The notes beneath the pieces were generated by a model that saw only the letters and a list, made by a program, of their open reading frames with translations, had not been told where the DNA came from and made no database searches. Shown in pieces: positions 1 to 7,883 of a stretch of DNA of 64,000 bases. The stretch's first letter is position 1; the number at the start of each line of letters is the position of its first letter. Both the position numbers and the translations under genes were made by a program. Origin of the DNA: Pirellulaceae bacterium (GTDB lineage Bacteria > Planctomycetota > Planctomycetia > Pirellulales > Pirellulaceae); assembly GCA_028280445.1 (NCBI GenBank), contig JANQLU010000005.1, positions 78,061-142,060 of the forward strand, in the 5' to 3' direction.

Positions 1-1
1 C

Positions 2-685
2 GCTGAACAAGCGCAATCCATTGCGGAATATCTCGTTCGAAAATTTCCACAAATCGTGTCTCATCATGTCGCATTGGCCAATTCGCTGATGGCTTTGGGG
101 CAAGCGCATCGCCTCGATAAAAATTACGAGCTGGCCGAAGAATCATTTGTGAAATCGCTCGCGGCGTTCGAAGAGTTAGTCAAGCGATTTCCCGAAGACA
201 AATCGTCGCGGGTCGCCCACGCGATTGTTAACAACGAACTCGCGCAGATCATCGAGCGAAAAGGACTTTTTAAGGAAGCGGATCGCTATTGGAAAAAATC
301 TCTCGAGCTTTCGAACCCATCAAATTTTCCCAGGTTTACCAATCGCTATGCCCACGCCCTGTTGGCTCGTGGATCGGTTGAACTCGCCGCCGAACATGGG
401 AAAAAACTTGCCGAGTTTTCGATCAAACGAAAAGACGATTTGATGTTTATAGATTCGTTGGCCGTTGTCTGCCTGGCTTTTAACCATTTAAAAGCTCGTC
501 AAGAAATCGTGGTCGATGACCGCACGGCTTTGCTGAAACAATTTACTGAAACCGGTATCGAGCTTGTCAAAAAAGCACTTGCCGCCGGACTCGTCAAACA
601 TCCTCGAGTCGTCAACAAACTCGAAAACCATCCTGTGTTTCAACCTGTCCGCGACGCCGGCGTACTCAAACTGCTGCAGAAATAG
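2..685 (+). CDS. TPR-repeat protein, C-terminal part (5' end outside window)
   Basis: The reading frame is open from base 2 with no stop upstream, so the gene begins outside the window; a GTG at 56 is internal. The visible part is rich in alpha-helical TPR-like units: around residues 20-60 of the GTG-numbered product there is NYELAEESFVKSLAAFEEL, followed by KGLFKEADRYWKKSLEL. In planctomycetes such TPR tails often end large Ser/Thr kinases, but no kinase motif is visible here, so only a protein-protein interaction role can be proposed. It ends with TAG at 683-685. Confidence 0.7.
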   Translation, partial: AEQAQSIAEYLVRKFPQIVSHHVALANSLMALGQAHRLDKNYELAEESFVKSLAAFEELVKRFPEDKSSRVAHAIVNNELAQIIERKGLFKEADRYWKKSLELSNPSNFPRFTNRYAHALLARGSVELAAEHGKKLAEFSIKRKDDLMFIDSLAVVCLAFNHLKARQEIVVDDRTALLKQFTETGIELVKKALAAGLVKHPRVVNKLENHPVFQPVRDAGVLKLLQK

Positions 686-988
686 GGCACATGTGAAATA
701 ACCAACGAAACCTTGTCGGGCTCGGCGACAGCTGTGAATTTTTCTTGACAATCACCGCTGCCAGAGGTCCGCCCTCCTGCTGGAATCCAAACCTGCTACG
801 CCCCGCCATTTGGTGGACAATCTTGGAAATCGGAATATCGACTTGATTTCACCGAGCACATTTGACAGTCCGCAAAGCTGATTATTAAAATCGCAATGAG
901 CAGGGGATCGCGATCGCCATGAATCATCCATTGGCAAACAACTCGGACGCGATTCAACACAAGTATTCTTTTCTCACAGAGGTGATCA
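686..988. other. Intergenic region, nothing recognised
   Basis: About 300 bases between the TPR gene and the DUF1579-like gene. I see no hairpin with a T tract, no dispersed palindrome and no convincing reading frame. A TTGACA lies near 743 but has no matching -10 element at a usual distance. Confidence 0.4.
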
Positions 989-1546
989 ATGAAACGTTTA
1001 AGTTTGTCAATTTTTGCTTTGATGGTTGCTGGTTTTGTAACTCAAGCAACCGCACAGGAAATGCCCAAGCCGTCTGAAGAGCACAAGATTGTCATGGCTG
1101 ACGTCGGAATGTGGAAAGTTAAAGGCAAGTTGTTCATGGGTGAAAACGCGTCAGAGTTCGAAGGCAAAGAATCCGTCACCAACGTCGGCGGTTTCTGGAC
1201 CGTCAGCCAATACTCGGCCACCATGTTCGGCCAGCCGTTCCGTGGATCAGCTACGATGGGCTATGATCCCAAAGCCAAAAAATTTGTTGGCACCTGGGTC
1301 GATTCGATGCAGCCACACCCAACTAAAATGGTCGGCACTTATGACAAAGCGTCCAAAACCATGACTTTTAAAACCACGGGCGTCGGCATGGATGGCAAGC
1401 CAGCCGCAGGCAAAATCGTCATTAAGTACACGGATGATACACGGTCATTTACCATGTGGGGTCCCGATCCAGCAGGTGGTGACAAAATGGTCAAAGGCAT
1501 GGAAATGACTTACACGCGAATGAAAAAAGGTTCTTCCAAAAAATAG
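989..1546 (+). CDS. Secreted DUF1579-like protein
   Basis: 185 residues. An N-terminal signal peptide (positive MKRLS, hydrophobic core, likely cleavage after ATAQ) predicts export. The mature part has the DUF1579 pattern: an opening WKVKGKL strand, then GGFWTVSQYSATMFGQPFRG, GYDPKAKKFVGTWVDS, TYDKASKTMTFKTTG and a final MEMTYTR strand, probably a lipocalin-like beta barrel. The biochemical role of the family is unknown to me. The start is set by a good ribosome site, GAGGTGATC, just before the ATG. The gene stands alone and is followed by an intrinsic terminator. Confidence 0.8.
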   Translation: MKRLSLSIFALMVAGFVTQATAQEMPKPSEEHKIVMADVGMWKVKGKLFMGENASEFEGKESVTNVGGFWTVSQYSATMFGQPFRGSATMGYDPKAKKFVGTWVDSMQPHPTKMVGTYDKASKTMTFKTTGVGMDGKPAAGKIVIKYTDDTRSFTMWGPDPAGGDKMVKGMEMTYTRMKKGSSKK

Positions 1547-1571
1547 AGCCTGTTCCATTCGAATCATCAGG

Positions 1572-1603
1572 ACGCTTCGTGAAATTCGCGAAGCGTTTTT
1601 TTT
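1572..1603 (+). terminator. Rho-independent terminator
   Basis: Perfect 8-bp stem ACGCTTCG / CGAAGCGT (1572-1579 and 1589-1596) followed by eight T. It closes the DUF1579-like transcript. Confidence 0.85.
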
Positions 1604-1630
1604 GTCGCTGTATTGACGCGTATCCCCGTG

Positions 1631-1654
1631 GTCCCACGCTCACGCATCGGGTTA
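1631..1654. repeat. Degenerate half-copy of repeat family B
   Basis: GTCCCACGCTCACGCATCGG resembles the right arm of the family B palindromes at 10439, 26815 and 55059 with a few changes. No left arm is visible, so this is probably a decayed copy. Confidence 0.4.
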
Positions 1655-1663
1655 TGATGGATC

Positions 1664-1835
1664 GTAGGGCCGGTTCCCACCGGCCGATCCGATGATAGCA
1701 ATCCAACAAACGCCAATTCGACAAACGCCAATTCGACAAACGCCAATTCGACAAACGCCAATTCGACAAACCCAATTCGACAAACCCAATTCGACAAACC
1801 CAATTCGACAAACGGCCGGTGGGAACCGGCCCTAC
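1664..1835. repeat. Repeat family A palindrome with an expanded loop
   Basis: A perfect 22-bp inverted repeat (1664-1685 and 1814-1835) begins with GTAGGGCCGGTTCCCACCGG. Other copies of this family lie at 4131, 26905 and 46691 with loops of about 12-15 bases. Here the loop is 128 bases and filled by a short tandem array. It ends 13 bases before the start of the desulfurase gene, so it lies within or next to that gene's 5' leader. Confidence 0.85.
1708..1809. repeat. Tandem repeat: 4 x 15 bp then 3 x 14 bp
   Basis: Four copies of AAACGCCAATTCGAC are followed by three copies of the one-base-shorter AAACCCAATTCGAC, 102 bases in all, entirely inside the loop of the family A palindrome. Too short and too regular, without spacers, for a CRISPR array. 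Confidence 0.9.
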
Positions 1836-1848
1836 CAAACGAATGACC

Positions 1849-3021
1849 ATGGAAAGAATCTACCTCGACAATGCAGCAACCAGCTGGCCAAAGCCAGAGT
1901 CGGTTTATCAGGCGGTGGATCACGCGCAACGTGTGATCGGCGCTGCGGTCGGGCGTGGAAACTACAAAAATGTCGTGGAAGCGCTCAGGTTAGTGGAAAA
2001 TACACGCGGCCAGGTTGCCCAGCTGATCAATGCCGCAAGCCGACAGTGTATTTCGTTTGGATTTAACGGAACGGATACGCTGTCGACGGCAATTTTTGGG
2101 CTGCTCAAACCGGGCGATCACGTTGTGACCTCGACCGTCGAACATAATTCCGTACTGCGACCGCTGAAACATCTCGAAGCCACCGGTGTCATCGAAGTCA
2201 CCTATGTTCCTTGCGACCAGTACGGATGTTTTGCCATTGACGACGTCGTCAATGCCGTCAAATCCGATACGCGGTTGGTCGCACTGATCCATGTCAGCAA
2301 CGTTACCGGATCGATTCAACCGATTGACGATCTCAAATCACGGATCAGTAAATCTGGGAATTTACAAACACGATTTTTGCTAGACGCGGCCCAATCGTTG
2401 GGGCATCTCGCGATTGATGTCCAGGCCATCGGTTGCGACATTTTGTGCGCTCCAGGACATAAAGGTTTGTTGGGGCCTTTGGGGACGGGTGTGCTGTACG
2501 TCAATCAAGACGTGGCCGACGAAATCCAACCGTTACGATTTGGCGGTACCGGTACGGACGGCAGCGTTGAATTTCAGCCAACCGAAACTCCAGACAAATT
2601 TGAATCGGGCAATTTGAATTTACCCGGCATCGCGGGTCTGAACGCGGGTATCCAGTTTTTGAACAGTGAGCAAGGAAAGGCGGCTCACAAAAACTGGCGC
2701 TCTCTTTCACAACTGCTGCTCGATGGTTTACTTTCGATCGACGGTATCACCATCCAGGGGAAACCGACGTTACAAGACCGCGTCGGTGTGTTTAGCATTT
2801 CCATTGCTGGTATCGATTGTCGCGACGCCGCCGGGATTTTAGATTCAACGTGGTCCATTCAAACCCGAGCAGGTCTCCACTGTGCTCCCATGATTCATCG
2901 AGCTTTGGAAACTGAACAACAGGGAGGAACGTTGCGGTTGAGTGTTGGGTTGTTCAATTCCGAAGAGCAAATCAAAACCACGATCGACGCGATCGGCGAA
3001 TTGGCCAGAGCAAACCTGTAG
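1849..3021 (+). CDS. Class V aminotransferase, cysteine desulfurase family
   Basis: 390 residues starting MERIYLDNAAT, the typical N-terminus of PLP-dependent class V enzymes; an ATG two codons upstream (1843) is an alternative. Visible landmarks are FNGTDTLSTAIF, the histidine loop STVEHNSVLRPL, the PLP-binding aspartate in LLDAAQSLGHL, the Schiff-base lysine in CAPGHKGLLGP, and a C-terminal cysteine in AGLHCAP at the position of the persulfide-carrying cysteine. This pattern fits the subgroup often labelled cysteine desulfurase or selenocysteine lyase, predicted to release sulfur from cysteine to a carrier. No Fe-S scaffold gene is adjacent. The stop codon lies inside a half-copy of repeat family A. 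Confidence 0.85.
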   Translation: MERIYLDNAATSWPKPESVYQAVDHAQRVIGAAVGRGNYKNVVEALRLVENTRGQVAQLINAASRQCISFGFNGTDTLSTAIFGLLKPGDHVVTSTVEHNSVLRPLKHLEATGVIEVTYVPCDQYGCFAIDDVVNAVKSDTRLVALIHVSNVTGSIQPIDDLKSRISKSGNLQTRFLLDAAQSLGHLAIDVQAIGCDILCAPGHKGLLGPLGTGVLYVNQDVADEIQPLRFGGTGTDGSVEFQPTETPDKFESGNLNLPGIAGLNAGIQFLNSEQGKAAHKNWRSLSQLLLDGLLSIDGITIQGKPTLQDRVGVFSISIAGIDCRDAAGILDSTWSIQTRAGLHCAPMIHRALETEQQGGTLRLSVGLFNSEEQIKTTIDAIGELARANL

Positions 3022-3041
3022 GGCCAGTTCCCAACGGCCGG
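3018..3041. repeat. Half-copy of repeat family A overlapping a stop codon
   Basis: GTAGGGCCAGTTCCCAACGG is one arm of family A with two changes. Its TAG at 3019-3021 is the stop codon of the desulfurase gene. Confidence 0.7.
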
Positions 3042-3070
3042 TTTATCGAAACGGTTGATTCATTGAGCGA

Positions 3071-3160
3071 GATTCGGGAAGGTGAAACTTGGGAAGGCAA
3101 GATTCGGGAAGGCAAGATTCGGGAAGGCAAGGCTTGGGAGGGCGAGGCTCCTGCCGAGCC
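3071..3160. repeat. Repeat family C with a 15-bp tandem array
   Basis: Units of GATTCGGGAAGGCAA, repeated with variations, lead into GGGAGGGCGAGGCTCCTGCC, the core of family C, also found at 22055, 22257 (inverted) and 46139. Confidence 0.75.
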
Positions 3161-3183
3161 GCCTCAGCCAAAGGTAAACCATC

Positions 3184-3282
3184 GTGAGCGGCAAGGCGCT
3201 AGCCGCCGATATCCGAAGTTTTACCGGCGGCTAGCGCCTTGCCGCTCACATTTATTCACTGCCTGGCGCCTTGCCGCTCACA
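3184..3282. repeat. Repeat family D palindrome plus partial arm
   Basis: Near-perfect inverted repeat: GTGAGCGGCAAGGCGCTAGC at 3184 and its complement ending at 3249, about 25 bp per arm. A partial third arm (GGCGCCTTGCCGCTCACA) ends at 3282, immediately before the hydrolase gene's stop. Confidence 0.85.
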
Positions 3283-3292
3283 AAATATCAGG

Positions 3293-4033
3293 CTACTTTT
3301 TTTCACCCATCAGCTTGGCGACGTGTAGTTCAATCGCCTCGGCCCAGATTTGGTAGCCTTTTTCGTTGGGGTGCAAGGCATCGGGCATGATCGATTTGGG
3401 AAGCGTACCGTCTTCGGCCAAAAACTTTTCGCCAATGTCCAGAAAGAAAACTTTTTTGTCGTCGGCAAAATCCTTGATGATTTCGTTAATGCCATTATTG
3501 ATTTGTCGCATTTTCCCATCCGCTTTACGATCGCGTGGGAAGACTCCCAACAACAACACTCGCGATTCTGGCATGCGTTTGCTGATTTCCCCCAGAATGG
3601 CCTTGATACCGGCAGCCGTATGTTCCGGTTTATCTTTGCGATGTCCGGTATTGTTGGTACCGATCATCATGACAATCAATTTTGGATTGATACCTTTGAC
3701 TTCGCCGTTTTGCAATCGCCAAAGTACATGTTCGGTCCGATCGCCACTGTAACCAATGTTGAATGGTTTTCGTTTGGCATAGTATTTCGCGAACACTTTT
3801 TTTCCACCGTTTTCCCAACTATGTGTGATCGAATCTCCAATCCACAACAGCTGGACTTCCTCCAATTTTTTCAACTCCTTCAATTTTGCCTGGTGCCGAT
3901 TTTGCCACCATTTTTGTTGTCGCGGTTCGGGTGACGTGGCTTTGATTTCTTCTTTTACCGCTGTTTTTTCTTGTACCGTCAATGGAGATACTGATATAGA
4001 CAAAATCATGGCAATCAGGAGCAAGTATTTCAT
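3293..4033 (-). CDS. Secreted SGNH/GDSL-type hydrolase
   Basis: 246 residues. The ATG at 4033 is preferred over one 12 codons upstream because AGGACTAAC precedes it and a signal peptide (MKYLLLIAMILSISVSPL) follows. SGNH blocks are clear: block I LLWIGDSITHSW (nucleophile serine), block II glycine in FNIGYSGDRTEHVLWR, block III MMIGTNNTGH (asparagine) and block V DALHPNEKGY (aspartate and histidine). It resembles acetylhydrolases of the PAF-acetylhydrolase beta/gamma type, so an exported esterase acting on acetylated glycans or lipids is likely; the substrate is not visible. It lies downstream of the peroxidase operon in the same direction, separated by a family A repeat. Confidence 0.85.
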   Translation of the reverse strand: MKYLLLIAMILSISVSPLTVQEKTAVKEEIKATSPEPRQQKWWQNRHQAKLKELKKLEEVQLLWIGDSITHSWENGGKKVFAKYYAKRKPFNIGYSGDRTEHVLWRLQNGEVKGINPKLIVMMIGTNNTGHRKDKPEHTAAGIKAILGEISKRMPESRVLLLGVFPRDRKADGKMRQINNGINEIIKDFADDKKVFFLDIGEKFLAEDGTLPKSIMPDALHPNEKGYQIWAEAIELHVAKLMGEKK

Positions 4034-4123
4034 GTTAGTCCTACGAAAGGCGCCGGGGATCGAAAGCAATCCTGTATTCTAACATGAAACTTACAAATCA
4101 TAGAGCGTTGGCGAGTGGTAGAA

Positions 4124-5242
4124 TTATTTAGTAGGGCCGGTTCCTACCGGCCGTTTTTCGGATTGGCCGGTAGGAACCGGCCCTACTGTATCCGACGTCA
4201 GACCTTCCTTCATAAACGTCACGATGTCTTTTTTCTCTTGGTCGGATAAACGTAATTTTCGCCGCAGCACGTCAGACAAATGAGAATTAGCAATGCCACC
4301 CTTGTCGTACAATTCGACCGTTTCCAACAACGTTTTGACACTGCCGTCGTGCATATACGGGGCCGTCCGCGCGATATCACGTAGCGATGGTGTGCGAAAT
4401 CGGCCACGCGATGATTCTGTTTTAAAGACGTGGTACCTGCCGAGGTCTGGATTTTTTTGATCCATTCCCACGCCAAGGTTATGGAATGAATAATCGATAA
4501 ACATTGGTGGCAAATGGCATTTGTTACAACGTGCCCGACCGTTAAACAATTTGAGGCCGCGGATGGCGGCTTTTGACATCGCCGTTTTGTCGCCAGCCAT
4601 ATACCGATCATAAGGCGCATTTCCAGCAACGATCGTTCGTTCGAAACTTGCCAGCGCATAAGCCATATTGATAATCGTAATGCCGTCGACAAACGCCTCG
4701 CCAAAAAGCCGTTCATACTCGGGATCTTCGAGCAGACGCTCCAAAACGGCTTCGTTACTGGGCATCGCCATTTCATTTTTGTTGAGTAACGGCCCCATCA
4801 CCTGAGTTTCTAGCGAACCGGCCCGACCATCCCAAAAAAACTGGCGCTGGTAGGCAACGTTGCTCAGCGTTGGAACATTGCGGGTTCCGCGTCGATCACC
4901 AACGCCAACTCCGTATTGTTTCCCGTTGGTCCAAAATTTTTCCGGGTCGTGGCAACTCGCGCACGAGACCGTACGGTCAACGGACAGATTTTTGTCAAAA
5001 AACAGCTTCCGACCCAATTTGATTTTCTCAACCGTCATTGGGTTGTCGTCCGACTGCGACATTGCCGGCAAACCTTTGGGGATTTTTGCTTGAAACGGCG
5101 TTTCGGAATGCTGATAGGTTTTTATTTCTGCCACAGGTTCACAGGCCGAAAGACAAATCAACGTCAGACCTCCGAGAACCAGCAAGGTTGCTGCGAAAGA
5201 TTTTCGCGAGATCAGATTGAATCGTGTTTCAAAAAAAATCAT
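4124..5242 (-). CDS. Di-haem cytochrome c peroxidase (MauG/CCP family) lipoprotein
   Basis: 372 residues. The N-terminus has a hydrophobic segment ending in a lipobox (LICLSAC), predicting a lipid-anchored periplasmic protein. Two c-type haem sites are visible, CASCH and CNKCH, with family motifs NVPTLSN, FFWDGRAGSLE, FRTPSLRDIARTAPYMHDGS and a C-terminal LSDQEKKDIVTFM. The family reduces H2O2 or oxidises proteins using electrons from small cytochromes. The last 22 residues (ending RPVGTGPTK) are encoded by repeat family A and are not a family feature. It is the last gene of a five-gene minus-strand operon; its start lies 3 bases after the stop of the membrane-protein gene. Confidence 0.88.
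   Translation of the reverse strand: MIFFETRFNLISRKSFAATLLVLGGLTLICLSACEPVAEIKTYQHSETPFQAKIPKGLPAMSQSDDNPMTVEKIKLGRKLFFDKNLSVDRTVSCASCHDPEKFWTNGKQYGVGVGDRRGTRNVPTLSNVAYQRQFFWDGRAGSLETQVMGPLLNKNEMAMPSNEAVLERLLEDPEYERLFGEAFVDGITIINMAYALASFERTIVAGNAPYDRYMAGDKTAMSKAAIRGLKLFNGRARCNKCHLPPMFIDYSFHNLGVGMDQKNPDLGRYHVFKTESSRGRFRTPSLRDIARTAPYMHDGSVKTLLETVELYDKGGIANSHLSDVLRRKLRLSDQEKKDIVTFMKEGLTSDTVGPVPTGQSEKRPVGTGPTK
4131..4186. repeat. Repeat family A palindrome, translated as part of the peroxidase gene
   Basis: Perfect 22-bp inverted repeat (4131-4152 and 4165-4186) with a 12-base loop. It lies inside the 3' end of the peroxidase reading frame and encodes most of its last 22 residues. Confidence 0.9.
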
Positions 5243-5245
5243 GAA

Positions 5246-7396
5246 CTATCTGTTGAATGGCACCTCATTAATCCAGCGAAATCCCCGGCCGGTGAGCCGA
5301 GATTTTTTGCCCGTTTTCCGCGTGATCGAAACTTCGATTTTACCGGCTGCGACCGTTCCGGCGAGTTCGTATTGATCATCCGATATTTTCGTCATCTTGA
5401 TCGGAGAGTTGGGCAAAAAATTGTATTGGTGATCATCCAAAATGATTTCGTTGTCAAACTGTTCGAACGTCGCAGCGGCGTTTCCACGGCTCAGTACTCG
5501 AACCGACATCCAGTTCGATTTTTTCCGTTCCATATCCATATTGTAAGGTTGTGATTCGAACTTGACGGATTTCCAAGCCGGAATCTCTCCCACTTCTTTG
5601 ATAATTTTACCATTGAGTTTGAACTGCGTGACGTCGTAGTTTCCAAAAAGCTCGGGTTGTTGCCGCTGGTCGGAAAAGTGTTTGAATTGACGTGTCGTAT
5701 GTGAAAACAAAGGAATACCAAACCCGATGACGATCAAGGCAACTTTGAAAACTCGCTGGATCCAAATCGTAATTTCGTTGGTGTAGGGAGGACGAAATTC
5801 GACGGTTTTTGTAGGTCGGTTCAAAAATAAAACGTTGCCCAATCGTCGCACCTCGGGTAGCAACAAATAAAAAGCCATCATCAACAAATGCGACGAGTAC
5901 AGTTTGACGGGTATGTCGTAACAATAATTCAACATCACGACGTTGGCCATGACGCCGACCACCACCATCGCACCGATTGTTGTCGTCCGCCGAAAAATCA
6001 ATAATACGCCGCCGATGACCTCTCCAAGTCCGGCAAAAACCGTGTAACTGCGCGATGCGCCCATGAAACTCCAAACGACATTCATCGGAGACGAATCACC
6101 CCATTTTTTGTCGAGTTGAAATTCGCCGATCGTGGGAAACTGGTTGGAATCCCAAGCAACCTTGGCCAGACCGTAGCCCAACATGGCCAACGCCAGCACA
6201 TATCGCAGGTAACTGCGCAAGAGATCTTTCATCCAGCGATAGTCCGTTTTGCGCCAATCCGAAGCAGTCCAAATGATCGCAATCGCTAACGCCAAGACGA
6301 ATACGATAAACACATTGATGTAGCTGAACGTCGTATCACCGCTGCCATTGGGCGGAACCAATTCGGTTTCGATTTTAAAAACACTCTCTGCCGTCCAGGC
6401 CACGATCGGTTTGAGACCCTGTTGGTGCCAAGCCGCTAGTTTGTTTCCGAGATAAGGAATCAACCTCGAAAAAGGCGACGGCAAACAGTACAGCAACCAG
6501 TAAGCAAATGAAAAACGAAACGCAAACTTGGCAACGTGTCCCGAAACCCATCTGGTTTCCTTTTCTTCGCCTTTGAGCATGACTTCGGTCTCGCGCGGCG
6601 GGATTGTCGACAAAACAAACAAAACTACGGCAATCAGCGGCAACCACAACCAATGTGTCCAAAAAGGTTGTTGAGGTGCATGTTCCGCTTCGCCGAGCGC
6701 TCTCATGACGGCCTCGGGCATGCGAAACCGCGATGCACGAGAACTGCTTTTTTTGGAAGATTTGTTTTTCGAACCTGCCGGTTTCGCATCCGTTGTCGGC
6801 GTGTTTTTATCAACCTCGACAAAAGACGCATCATCAATCCAGGCTTTGCCAACTCCTATCAAAAACATTCCAATCACAATGCGCTCTGCGTCGTCATCGA
6901 TTTTGAGCGTAATCTCATAATGTTTCCATTGATCATTGCGAATCGGTCGATCTCGCATATTGTCGAACGCGCCGTACTGAACTTTCCCATTAGCATCTTT
7001 GGCACGATCGACGCGAAACCAAAGCTGTGCCTTGGCCGCAGAATCCAGCTGCTCTGTTCGCACGGCTGCTCGAAATCGCACCGTTTTTCCCCGCCACGGC
7101 TTGCCGTCGATTGACTGCATCAAATTGGAAAACACACTTCGGGCTTCAGGATCAGAGACCGTTGCATCAATCAAGGCCGACGACTCGCCAGCAAATTTTT
7201 CCTTGGTATCAACGCTGACTTTGCCACCCGATGCGGAATTAAAAAACCAGCCTTCCGGCGTTCTGTTGTCGGCCGCTTTTTCAAACTGTGCGTTTTTGAG
7301 AACGTCGGTCGAAACCGGATCCTGGGCCGCGATCTGACAAACCAACGGCATGCAACAAAAAACAACGATAGAGCGCAGAAGAAAAATTCGACTCAT
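5246..7396 (-). CDS. DoxX-like membrane protein with N-terminal carbohydrate-binding-like domain
   Basis: 716 residues in three parts. After a signal peptide (cleavage near QIAAQ) comes a soluble jelly-roll-like domain of about 170 residues (FEKAADNRTPEGWFF ... AWIDDASFVEV) similar to CBM 4/9-type folds. A Lys/Ser-rich linker follows, then roughly eight hydrophobic segments with DoxX-like character (ASRSYTVFAGLGEVIGGVLL, GAMVVVGVMANVVMLNYC) and a C-terminal soluble domain. DoxX-type proteins have been linked to redox or sulfur metabolism; here the role is inferred only from neighbours, a lipoyl carrier protein upstream and a di-haem peroxidase downstream, both within 25 bases. Confidence 0.65.
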   Translation of the reverse strand: MSRIFLLRSIVVFCCMPLVCQIAAQDPVSTDVLKNAQFEKAADNRTPEGWFFNSASGGKVSVDTKEKFAGESSALIDATVSDPEARSVFSNLMQSIDGKPWRGKTVRFRAAVRTEQLDSAAKAQLWFRVDRAKDANGKVQYGAFDNMRDRPIRNDQWKHYEITLKIDDDAERIVIGMFLIGVGKAWIDDASFVEVDKNTPTTDAKPAGSKNKSSKKSSSRASRFRMPEAVMRALGEAEHAPQQPFWTHWLWLPLIAVVLFVLSTIPPRETEVMLKGEEKETRWVSGHVAKFAFRFSFAYWLLYCLPSPFSRLIPYLGNKLAAWHQQGLKPIVAWTAESVFKIETELVPPNGSGDTTFSYINVFIVFVLALAIAIIWTASDWRKTDYRWMKDLLRSYLRYVLALAMLGYGLAKVAWDSNQFPTIGEFQLDKKWGDSSPMNVVWSFMGASRSYTVFAGLGEVIGGVLLIFRRTTTIGAMVVVGVMANVVMLNYCYDIPVKLYSSHLLMMAFYLLLPEVRRLGNVLFLNRPTKTVEFRPPYTNEITIWIQRVFKVALIVIGFGIPLFSHTTRQFKHFSDQRQQPELFGNYDVTQFKLNGKIIKEVGEIPAWKSVKFESQPYNMDMERKKSNWMSVRVLSRGNAAATFEQFDNEIILDDHQYNFLPNSPIKMTKISDDQYELAGTVAAGKIEVSITRKTGKKSRLTGRGFRWINEVPFNR

Positions 7397-7421
7397 GCTT
7401 GGCTCGCCCCGTGCTAACTGG

Positions 7422-7883
7422 TTATTCGTTCATTTGGCCTTTGATGGTCCGCTGGGTTTTCTTCCAAACATCTTCGAGATGATCCACGTACTGCTGGGTT
7501 GACATCAGGCCGTCGTTGGCAATGTTCATTTCAAACAGCCAACCGTTACCGTATTTGTCAACGTTGATCGCCGACGGATCTAACATGATTTCTTCGTTAA
7601 AACGCAGGAGTTTTCCAGGGGCCGGTGCATACAAGGCACTCTCGGCTTTTTTACTTTCAATCGAGCCAAATTCCTGCTTTTCCGTCAGTGTTGTCGGTGC
7701 ATCGACCAGCCAGTCGAGAAAATAAACGTCCTGAAGCAATCGAACGGCGTAAGCAGTGAATCCAAATCGATAACATCCATCTTCATTGACGGATTGCGCC
7801 CACATATGGTTGGAACAATATGATCGATCGTTTGGAAACTCAGCTTCGAATTCGCCCATCATGAACGTGAGTTGGTCGCTCAT
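7422..7883 (-). CDS. GcvH-like lipoyl carrier protein
   Basis: 153 residues, close to GcvH length. The hybrid-motif core FGSIESKKAESALYAPAPG matches the GcvH lipoylation loop, with the lysine before AES the expected lipoyl site, followed by LDPSAINVDKYGNGWLFEM, the usual end of the fold. True GcvH shuttles the aminomethyl group in glycine cleavage, but no gcvT or gcvP is near. The N-terminus is longer than usual and has two cysteine/histidine features (YCSNHMW). The ATG overlaps the stop of the radical SAM gene by one base, implying translational coupling, so a dedicated carrier for that enzyme is a reasonable inference. Confidence 0.75.
   Translation of the reverse strand: MSDQLTFMMGEFEAEFPNDRSYCSNHMWAQSVNEDGCYRFGFTAYAVRLLQDVYFLDWLVDAPTTLTEKQEFGSIESKKAESALYAPAPGKLLRFNEEIMLDPSAINVDKYGNGWLFEMNIANDGLMSTQQYVDHLEDVWKKTQRTIKGQMNE

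Noticed and set aside
1708..1809. Possible CRISPR array
   Set aside because: Units are 14-15 bp in direct contact without spacers, and no cas gene is in the window.
1491..1929. Minus-strand reading frames encoding repeated FVELA or RLSNW units
   Set aside because: They are translations of the 15/14-bp tandem array and the family A arms; they overlap two real genes and have no start signal.
7422..7883. Assigning gcvH as a true glycine cleavage gene
   Set aside because: The lipoyl motif fits, but no gcvT, gcvP or lipoyl ligase is nearby and the gene is coupled to a radical SAM protein, so only GcvH-like is supported.
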